From positions 1 to 5,935 of the forward strand of contig JAUXGY010000129.1 in the NCBI GenBank assembly GCA_030621805.1: DNA of 5,935 nt. The letters are read 5' to 3'. This DNA comes from Kiritimatiellales bacterium. Its GTDB lineage: Bacteria; Verrucomicrobiota; Kiritimatiellia; Kiritimatiellales; Pontiellaceae. A program made the translations under genes and the position numbers. Below the pieces are notes generated by a model. It saw only the letters and a list, made by a program, of their open reading frames with translations, was not told where the DNA came from and did not search any database. This document shows, piece after piece, positions 1 to 4,670 of the stretch (its first letter is position 1; the number at the start of each line of letters is the position of its first letter).

Positions 1-1
1 A

Positions 2-163
2 CATGGCTACGATCCGACTTCGACACACTTGCTGGAAAACGGCACCAATATCCGCATGGTCCAGGAACTGATGGGGCACAAGGATGTGAAGACGACGGAG
101 ATCTATACGCATGTGATGAACAAGGATCTCGATGCGGTGAAGAGCCCGCTGGATCTGCTGTAG
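2..163 (+). CDS. Tyrosine recombinase/integrase, C-terminal end, cut by window edge and probably damaged
   Basis: This is the last 53 codons of a site-specific tyrosine recombinase, which cuts and rejoins DNA through a tyrosine-DNA intermediate. What is visible is THLLENG, then IRMVQELMGHKDVKTT with the catalytic-site His of the LGH box, then IYTHV with the nucleophilic Tyr codon at 104-106, and a tail ending in SPLDLL. A tail ending in SPLD is familiar from integron-type integrases, so that subgroup is likely. The box before it is abnormal: the open frame reads HGYDPTSTHLLENG where the family has HxLRHSFATHLLENG, so the catalytic Arg is missing. Leu-Arg can be read one frame over at 7-12, and Leu-Arg-His in the third frame at 18-26, which suggests small indels. 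The gene is probably an inactive remnant, although an error near the window edge would look the same. No integron attC site was recognised downstream. Confidence 0.75.
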   Translation, partial: HGYDPTSTHLLENGTNIRMVQELMGHKDVKTTEIYTHVMNKDLDAVKSPLDLL

Positions 164-319
164 GGGCGAGAGAGGGAGAGGAGGCTTGAAGTTTGTACCC
201 TCTCGGTGGCGAAGCAGTGGGGGTCGAAAAGCGGGTGAGTGCTTCTATGGGAAGCGGAAAGTATTTTCGCTGCACGGCAAGTCGTTGTCCCCCTGCGGGG
301 GAGAAACGACACTACACCT
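164..319. other. Intergenic region after the recombinase
   Basis: This 156-bp gap separates the recombinase stop from the end of the possible small minus-strand gene. I see no convincing coding sequence here. Its only clear structure is the palindrome at 281-310. It begins with a purine-rich stretch just after the stop codon. Confidence 0.5.
281..310. repeat. 30-bp imperfect palindrome (hairpin)
   Basis: The outer arms GTCGTT (281-286) and AACGAC (305-310) are perfectly complementary. Inside them TCCCCC (288-293) pairs with GGGGGA (297-302) around a TGC loop, leaving a small internal bulge. Neither strand has a run of T after the stem, so it is not a textbook intrinsic terminator. It lies between two genes that end towards each other and might still act as a bidirectional transcript end or a recombination-associated structure. 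Its role is unknown. Confidence 0.6.
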
Positions 320-466
320 TTAAAGTTCAAAAAGAACCGTGTCGCTACAACGTAGGGCGGAGTGCTCGGCGTTGATGGAGGAGTCGTCTGGATGTGGTTT
401 TGTCCCGAACAGCTTCTTGGCTGTATCCACCTGGCTGGCCTTTTTGGGGTAGCCCCGCTTTACCAC
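320..466 (-). CDS. Possible small basic protein, 48 residues, unknown function
   Basis: A short open frame starts with GTG at 466 and stops with TAA at 320-322. The protein begins VVKRGYPKKASQVDTAKKLF and ends SDTVLFEL. Its first part is rich in Lys and Arg. An AAAGGA Shine-Dalgarno match (472-477) overlaps the TAA stop of the upstream PLP gene and sits 5 bases before the GTG, which is ideal for translational coupling. The third codon positions of the first two thirds are mostly G or C, like those of the neighbouring genes. The frame is also the same as that of the upstream gene, so it could be an old C-terminal extension behind a stop, or a piece of a repeated intergenic sequence. I do not recognise a family and the call is tentative. 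Confidence 0.35.
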   Translation of the reverse strand: MVKRGYPKKASQVDTAKKLFGTKPHPDDSSINAEHSALRCSDTVLFEL

Positions 467-475
467 CCGCTTCCT

Positions 476-1951
476 TTAGTGAATGTTCGCCGCCTCAAAT
501 GCTCGGCGAAGGCGGTTGATCAATTCGGCGGCGGGTTCGAGACCGATGGAGATGCGGATGAGGTGGCGGGATGCTCCGGCTACTTCGGCCCAGTCGAGTT
601 CGTTGTAGTGGGCGAGCAGGATGAAGGGGCAGCAGAGACTGAAGCGGGTCCCGAGGTTGGGGCCTTTGGTGATTTCCAGCGCGTCGTAGAAGGCTTTGGT
701 GTGTTCTTCTGCATCTATCAGTACAAAGGAAAAGAGCCCTCCGTAGCCGCCGCCGGGCCGCTTGACGCGATCATATCGTTCTTTGTCCGTGAAGGCGGGA
801 TAGTAGACCTCTTCCACTGCTGGATGCTGTTGTAAAAACTCGCACACCTCCAGCGTGGTACGGTTGATCTGTTCCACCCGTTCGCGGCAGTCCTTGGAGT
901 CCTCCGCGAGCTGAACCAGATCGGCCGAGTGGTAGGCTTTGGGTTCGTGCAGCGTTTTGAGCAATTCGGTAAACCGATCCGCAAAGCGGGACGTTGGATT
1001 AATGATGAGCGCGCCGCCCATGACATCGCTCGATCCAGAAAAATATTTGGTGAGGCTGATGATAGAAAGGTCGGAACAGGGCAGGGTGTTTTGGTTGATG
1101 CAGGCACCGAGCGTTTCGTCGATAATGAGCGGGAACTGGTGGGCATCCGCCAGCGTGCGGAGCTGGGCTAAATCAACACAGGTCAATAGGGGGTTGGTCG
1201 GGAACTCGCAAAACAGCCCGGCTATTGGGGTTGATTCCAAGGTCTTTTCCAGCGCCTGAAGATCTGCCGCATCGCCACGCGGGAAAAAGAGCGCATCGCG
1301 GCGGCCCATCTTGTTTTGAAGCTTGAGGGTGTCGCCATAGGGAAAGGCAAACTGCACGGTCGGGCGGTTGCTGTGGATTTCCTGCACCATTAGAAATGCG
1401 GCATGGATGGCGGCCATTCCGGAGGGGAACAGGTAGACGTTGCTGGGCGTCGTTCTTGTATGTTCCGCCACGCGTTCAAGAATCTGATGGCGGGCCTCGG
1501 TGGCGTTGGGGGACGGACACTGTTCCAACAGGGCTTCGGCGCAGCGGGAGGTGATGCCTTCGCCGGCGTGTTGCCAATATTCCTTCGCGGAATCGGCACA
1601 GTTGGCGGGGTAGCTGATCAGGTTCTCGCGAAGCTCAACGCGGGCATCGGGATGCTGGGTCAACAGATAGGCTTTGCAGCGTTCCGCCGCCTTGGGGGTG
1701 GTGTAGATTTGGACCGCCTCATCCTGAACGGTTTTAAATTTACCGAAGGCCTGTTCCACAAGGGGATGGTAGAGAAAGCGGGGATACCCCTGGGTCATTT
1801 TGGCCATGGTGGCCGGATCGCGTTCCTCATAGCCCACGACGTCCTTCCAGCGCGGCAGGCACATGGAGATGGCATGCCGAGTGGGCGGTATGGGTTTGCC
1901 CAGATCTTCGGCACGACAGAGTGGGTGGGTGAGTAGGGTTTCTTGAGGCAT
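476..1951 (-). CDS. PLP-dependent Cys/Met metabolism enzyme, fungal-type cystathionine gamma-synthase homologue
   Basis: This 491-residue cytosolic enzyme belongs to the Cys/Met metabolism PLP family (fold type I). The likely reaction is joining cysteine to an activated homoserine to give cystathionine, the role of yeast Str2. Residues 1-110 form an N-terminal extension with HAISMCLPRWKDVVGYEE near 26-43 and GYPRF at 55-59, which resembles fungal synthases and is absent from E. coli MetB. The catalytic core shows FPSGMAA (175-181), TNPLL (252-256), the PLP-contacting Asp278 in IIDET, the Schiff-base Lys302 in SLTKYFSG, and Arg466 for the substrate carboxylate. The usual YTRxxNP phosphate-binding motif is replaced by ITSRCAE (133-139), so the Arg is kept and the Tyr is not. 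The ATG lies 4 bp after the MetB-like gene with no strong ribosome site, so translation is probably coupled. The family is secure; the exact substrate is inferred. Confidence 0.85.
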   Translation of the reverse strand: MPQETLLTHPLCRAEDLGKPIPPTRHAISMCLPRWKDVVGYEERDPATMAKMTQGYPRFLYHPLVEQAFGKFKTVQDEAVQIYTTPKAAERCKAYLLTQHPDARVELRENLISYPANCADSAKEYWQHAGEGITSRCAEALLEQCPSPNATEARHQILERVAEHTRTTPSNVYLFPSGMAAIHAAFLMVQEIHSNRPTVQFAFPYGDTLKLQNKMGRRDALFFPRGDAADLQALEKTLESTPIAGLFCEFPTNPLLTCVDLAQLRTLADAHQFPLIIDETLGACINQNTLPCSDLSIISLTKYFSGSSDVMGGALIINPTSRFADRFTELLKTLHEPKAYHSADLVQLAEDSKDCRERVEQINRTTLEVCEFLQQHPAVEEVYYPAFTDKERYDRVKRPGGGYGGLFSFVLIDAEEHTKAFYDALEITKGPNLGTRFSLCCPFILLAHYNELDWAEVAGASRHLIRISIGLEPAAELINRLRRAFEAANIH

Positions 1952-1955
1952 GGGG

Positions 1956-3098
1956 CTAAAGAGCGTCTAAGGAGCGTTGAATGTCTTCGATCAGATCGTC
2001 TGCATCCTCGATGCCGACGGAGAACCGGACCAGGCCATCGGTAATACCAACGGCTTCGCGTTCTGCTTTCGGGATGGAGGCGTGGGTCATCGATGCGGGG
2101 TGACAGATGAGCGATTCAATGCCGCCGAGGCTTTCGGCCAGCGAGAAGAGCTTTAGGTTAGAAATTAGTTTCAGGACCTGCTCGAACGGCAGGTCGAAGA
2201 GGGCGGTTACGATCCCGCTGCCCCCGCGCATTTGTTTCCGGGCCAGCGCGTGCTGCGGGTGCGAGGGAAGGAAGGGATAGCGCACGGTTTCGGTGCAGTC
2301 CAACCGCTCTAGATAGGTGGCAACTGTCAGCGCGTTCGCGGCATGTTTTTCCATGCGAAGGCTTAATGTTTTGAGGCCGCGCGAGATGAGCCAGCAGTCG
2401 AAGGGCGATGGGTTGAGGCCAATCGCCTTCTGGGCAAAGACCATCTTTTCGTCCCACTCGTTGGAGTTGGTGCAGACCACGCCGCCGAGGCAGTCGGAAT
2501 GCCCGTTGATATATTTGGTGGTGCTCGAAAGGCTGAGGTCGGCCCCGAGCGCGAGCGGATTTTGAAAGTAGGGAGAGGCAAAGGTGTTATCGACCAATAG
2601 CTCGGTGCCTGCGGCGTGGCAGGCGGTAGCGACGGCCTCGATATCGATGATTTTAAGGAGCGGGTTGGTGGGGGATTCGATCCAAACGAGCGCGGGTTTT
2701 TGCTGTTCGATCTCCGCAAGATTGGCCGGATCGCTGAAGTCGAGATATCCGATCGTTACCCCGAACTTTTTAAAAACCTGGTCGTAGATACGGTACGTGC
2801 ATCCATAGATATTTTCTTCGGCCAGCACGTGGTCGCCCGCCGATAGCGTGGAGATCACGGCGGTGACGGCGGCCATGCCACTCCCGAAGACCGTTGCATG
2901 CTTGGCCTGCTCCAAATGGGCGAGCGTTGCGCCGAGGCGGTCGAAGGCGGGGTTGCCCGAGCGGGTGTAGTCGTAGCCGTGCGTTTGGCCGGGTTCGAGT
3001 TGGGCAAAGGTGGAGGTGAGATAGACCGGCGGAATCACTGCTCCGGTTTCCCGATCCGGTTCCTGTCCAATGTGAATGGCTGCGGTATCGAATTTCAT
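1956..3098 (-). CDS. metB: Cystathionine gamma-synthase / gamma-lyase family protein (MetB/MccB-like)
   Basis: This 380-residue PLP enzyme has the usual length of MetB and cystathionine gamma-lyases. Synthases condense an acylated homoserine with cysteine in methionine synthesis; lyases split cystathionine to cysteine. Visible motifs in order are YDYTRSGNP (42-50, phosphate binding from the partner subunit), FGSGMAA (71-77), the ring-stacking Tyr98, ESPTNPLL (141-148), Asp170 in VDNTFASP, the PLP Lys195 in STTKYINGHSD, SLGGIESLICHPASMTHAS (323-341) and Arg358 in GLVRFSVGIED. At the place where yeast and animal lyases have Glu (ESLxE) this protein has Cys332, which leans slightly to synthase, but sequence alone cannot settle the choice, so the symbol is provisional. 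It is first in the two-gene unit. The ribosome site is weak (GGACGGG about 8 bases before ATG). No SAM riboswitch was seen upstream. Confidence 0.88.
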   Translation of the reverse strand: MKFDTAAIHIGQEPDRETGAVIPPVYLTSTFAQLEPGQTHGYDYTRSGNPAFDRLGATLAHLEQAKHATVFGSGMAAVTAVISTLSAGDHVLAEENIYGCTYRIYDQVFKKFGVTIGYLDFSDPANLAEIEQQKPALVWIESPTNPLLKIIDIEAVATACHAAGTELLVDNTFASPYFQNPLALGADLSLSSTTKYINGHSDCLGGVVCTNSNEWDEKMVFAQKAIGLNPSPFDCWLISRGLKTLSLRMEKHAANALTVATYLERLDCTETVRYPFLPSHPQHALARKQMRGGSGIVTALFDLPFEQVLKLISNLKLFSLAESLGGIESLICHPASMTHASIPKAEREAVGITDGLVRFSVGIEDADDLIEDIQRSLDAL

Positions 3099-3163
3099 GG
3101 GCTTTTCCCGTCCGGAGTTTAAAAAGTAAGCAATGAGGTCATGTTTATCGGTTTTGTGCGCAG

Positions 3164-3192
3164 AAGGTAGCGTGTCAGGGTGGATTCGTCAA
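3164..3192 (-). promoter_or_regulatory. Possible sigma70-like promoter for the PLP gene pair
   Basis: On the minus strand TTGACG (3187-3192) matches five of six bases of the -35 box and is followed after 17 bases by TACCTT (3164-3169), which matches only three of six of the -10 box. It would give a leader of about 60 bases before the MetB-like ATG. The weak -10 makes this tentative. The rest of 3099-3290, the divergent gap shared with the small membrane protein gene, shows no clear operator or riboswitch. Confidence 0.25.
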
Positions 3193-3290
3193 ACCCGACC
3201 ATGGCTCAACGCACCGGCTTCATTTATGCATGGACGCGGCAGGCCAATTCGGATACGTTTTGCGGCTCACCTATTGAATGGAAACAAGCC

Positions 3291-3638
3291 ATGGCAGACA
3301 CCGATATTTATAAAAGCAGAGAGCCGGTTCCGCAGGTCTCTTCGGATGACCCCCGTTTCCGAAAGGGGCGTCGGCGCCGTTCTTCGAGTCGCCGGTCGTT
3401 TGACGAACAGGACCGCAAACGCCGGAGCAAAAATTCGGGTCTGCGCCGTCTGCTTCATCTTTCCCGGAAGTCGGATAACGAGAAGCGTTTTTGGTGGGGT
3501 ATTTTGGCGGTGACCGTGGTGCTTTTGGTGAGTATTGCCATTTGGCAGTTTTGGTATATGGAATATGTGGCGCGTAAACAGGCGCGCCAAGATGAGCGCT
3601 ACGAGCTGATCCATTCGGCCGAGTCAGCGGCGGAATAG
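3291..3638 (+). CDS. Small basic single-pass membrane protein, unknown function
   Basis: This 115-residue protein is not recognised as a named family. Residues 1-20 are acidic and polar, and 22-66 are strongly basic with an Arg-rich run around 24-35 (KGRRRRSSSRRS) and a second basic patch at 42-60. One hydrophobic segment (67-90, starting FWWGILAV and ending WQFWYM) is a clear membrane helix. A short charged tail follows with EYVARKQARQDERYELI, which could be helical. The positive charge before the helix predicts the N-terminus in the cytoplasm and the tail outside. I chose ATG 3291 because the sequence before it is less protein-like; an in-frame GTG at 3180 would add 37 residues. The gene is divergent from the PLP pair and its last 15 bases overlap the end of the M50 gene on the other strand. 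The basic tail could bind nucleic acid or lipid, but this is a guess. Confidence 0.65.
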   Translation: MADTDIYKSREPVPQVSSDDPRFRKGRRRRSSSRRSFDEQDRKRRSKNSGLRRLLHLSRKSDNEKRFWWGILAVTVVLLVSIAIWQFWYMEYVARKQARQDERYELIHSAESAAE

Positions 3639-4358
3639 GTTGCGCAACTTTTCCTTGAGCACCCCCGCCTTGTTTCCGCCTTCCGCATAGGGTGGCGGAC
3701 TGATTTCCACATCGATCCGTTCCTCTTGCATCCCCCCGAAAGGAGCCGCTTGGTTTTCCATCCATACCATCCGGTATTCCATCTGTCCTGCGCGGTAGAT
3801 GTAGAAGCCGATGAACGCGAGCATAAAGTTGGGCTCGTAGGGGCCGATGATACCGAAAAGCCGGACCTTTAAGCCAAAGAGCCCGACCAGCACAAAAATA
3901 CCGCAGAAATATTTTCCGACCGTTGCCGCAATGCGGGTGGCCTCAACCCGGCTTTTCTTGATCGACAGGGCGGCGCGGAGCACCCGTCCGCCATCCATGG
4001 GGAAGACCGGCAGAATATTAAAGAAGAAAAGCATGCCATTGAGGTAGCCCAGAAATTCCAGCCACGCCACTTGATAGCAGAGAATCACCAGCACCAGACT
4101 AACGGCCGGACCAGCCAGCGCCACCATGATTTCGTCCGCCGGTCGTTTTGGAATATTCGAGATTTTTGCGGCACCACCAAAGGGGTAGAGAACAATCTCG
4201 TGGATAAAGCTGCCCTTTGCCCGAGCCACTACGGAATGCCCCAATTCGTGCAGGAGCACACTCCCGAAAATACCCGCCGCCAATATAAGAGTTACCAAAA
4301 GGCCGACATTAAAAAGGATGGGAACCAGAACAATGACGATAAGTAGCGAGATGTGCAA
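3624..4358 (-). CDS. M50 family site-2-protease-like membrane metallopeptidase
   Basis: This intramembrane zinc protease belongs to family M50 (site-2 protease / SpoIVFB-like), which cleaves membrane-bound substrates such as anti-sigma factors. In the 244-residue frame opened by a TTG codon, the zinc motif HELGH is at 37-41 inside a hydrophobic helix, LYPFGGAAKI is at 57-66, VALAGPAVSL at 79-88, and FNILPVFPMDGGRVLRA at 113-129 supplies the third zinc ligand Asp122. Further hydrophobic stretches lie at about 2-33, 84-106 and 150-185. No CBS or PDZ domain is present, so this is a minimal form with a short soluble tail. TTG is probably not the real start: the codons just before it read SVFGIPIR, the conserved N-terminal part of the family, and a TGA precedes them (see 4359-4415). 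The substrate is unknown. The gene ends tail to tail with the small membrane protein gene. Confidence 0.88.
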   Translation of the reverse strand: MHISLLIVIVLVPILFNVGLLVTLILAAGIFGSVLLHELGHSVVARAKGSFIHEIVLYPFGGAAKISNIPKRPADEIMVALAGPAVSLVLVILCYQVAWLEFLGYLNGMLFFFNILPVFPMDGGRVLRAALSIKKSRVEATRIAATVGKYFCGIFVLVGLFGLKVRLFGIIGPYEPNFMLAFIGFYIYRAGQMEYRMVWMENQAAPFGGMQEERIDVEISPPPYAEGGNKAGVLKEKLRNLFRR

Positions 4359-4415
4359 TCGGATGGGAATTCCGAAAACTGATCAGATGGATAGAGCCTT
4401 TTTAACCATTTTCAT
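4359..4415 (-). other. Likely original N-terminus of the M50 gene, interrupted by in-frame TGA
   Basis: Reading upstream in the M50 frame gives SVFGIPIR, then TGA at 4383-4385, then MKMVKKALSI starting from ATG at 4413-4415. That ATG has a strong ribosome site, AAAGGGA (4421-4427), 5 bases away. The FGIPIRLHIS string is the usual start of M50 proteins, and a Trp or other residue would be expected where TGA stands. TGG to TGA is a single change. Either the gene carries a nonsense mutation or sequence error, or translation restarts after the TGA at a poor codon such as TTG 4358. The final M50 codon is also TGA, so a general TGA-to-Trp code is unlikely. Confidence 0.65.
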
Positions 4416-4434
4416 CTTGTTCCCTTTGGAGCGG

Positions 4435-4503
4435 GTTCGTAGTTCCGCCTTTAGGCGGTCTGTGAGCTGAATGTGGATACCGCCTTAAGACGGTATTACG
4501 AAC
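4435..4503. repeat. Pair of inverted REP-like hairpins (BIME-like element)
   Basis: The 69-bp element has perfect ends, GTTCGTA (4435-4441) and TACGAAC (4497-4503). Each half holds its own palindrome: CCGCCTTTAGGCGG at 4445-4458 on the left, and ACCGCCTTAAGACGGT at 4480-4495 on the right. The left half has GTAG just before its hairpin, the tetranucleotide typical of REP sequences. Aligned in inverted orientation, the two halves agree at most positions over about 27 bases. REP elements are usually mobilised by RAYT (Y1) transposases encoded elsewhere. It lies between the divergent M50 and AlbA_2 genes and could shape their messages. Confidence 0.6.
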
Positions 4504-4579
4504 ATTTTTTAAAACCCAGTAAACTTGGGGGAGGCAGGTTCAAAAACAAGTGTAAAGCGCCGATTTCCATTCAAGGGCG

Positions 4580-4608
4580 TTGACAGGTCAGGGCAAATAC
4601 TCTTTTAT
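4580..4608 (+). promoter_or_regulatory. Sigma70-type promoter for the AlbA_2 gene
   Basis: A perfect -35 box TTGACA (4580-4585) is followed after the optimal 17 bases by TTTTAT (4603-4608), matching four of six bases of the -10 box. Transcription would begin near 4615 and leave a leader of about 55 bases before the ATG at 4671. No operator palindrome is evident around it. Confidence 0.55.
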
Positions 4609-4670
4609 CCGGAAATTCGGATATATGGATTGTAGGCGAGATTTCCACGGTGCTGACGGTAGAAAAGAAT

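Noticed and set aside
446..456. GGGG-TAG-CCCC hairpin as terminator of the PLP operon
   Set aside because: The T run lies on the wrong side for minus-strand transcription and the stem is only four pairs.
164..475. Possible attI/attC recombination sites next to an integron-type integrase
   Set aside because: No RYYYAAC followed by GTTRRRY pair with suitable spacing was found. The visible inverted repeats run GTT then AAC, the wrong order for attC.
3180..3290. Upstream GTG start giving a 152-residue form of the small membrane protein
   Set aside because: The extra 37 residues lack the composition of the rest, and ATG 3291 is the simpler start. It is noted as an alternative only.
3099..3290. 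SAM or other methionine-related riboswitch before the PLP gene pair
   Set aside because: The gap is short and shows none of the conserved helices or motifs that I know for SAM riboswitches.
4383..4385. Genome-wide reassignment of TGA to an amino acid
   Set aside because: The M50 gene itself ends with TGA, Trp is written TGG in the neighbouring genes, and no other gene in the window has an internal TGA.
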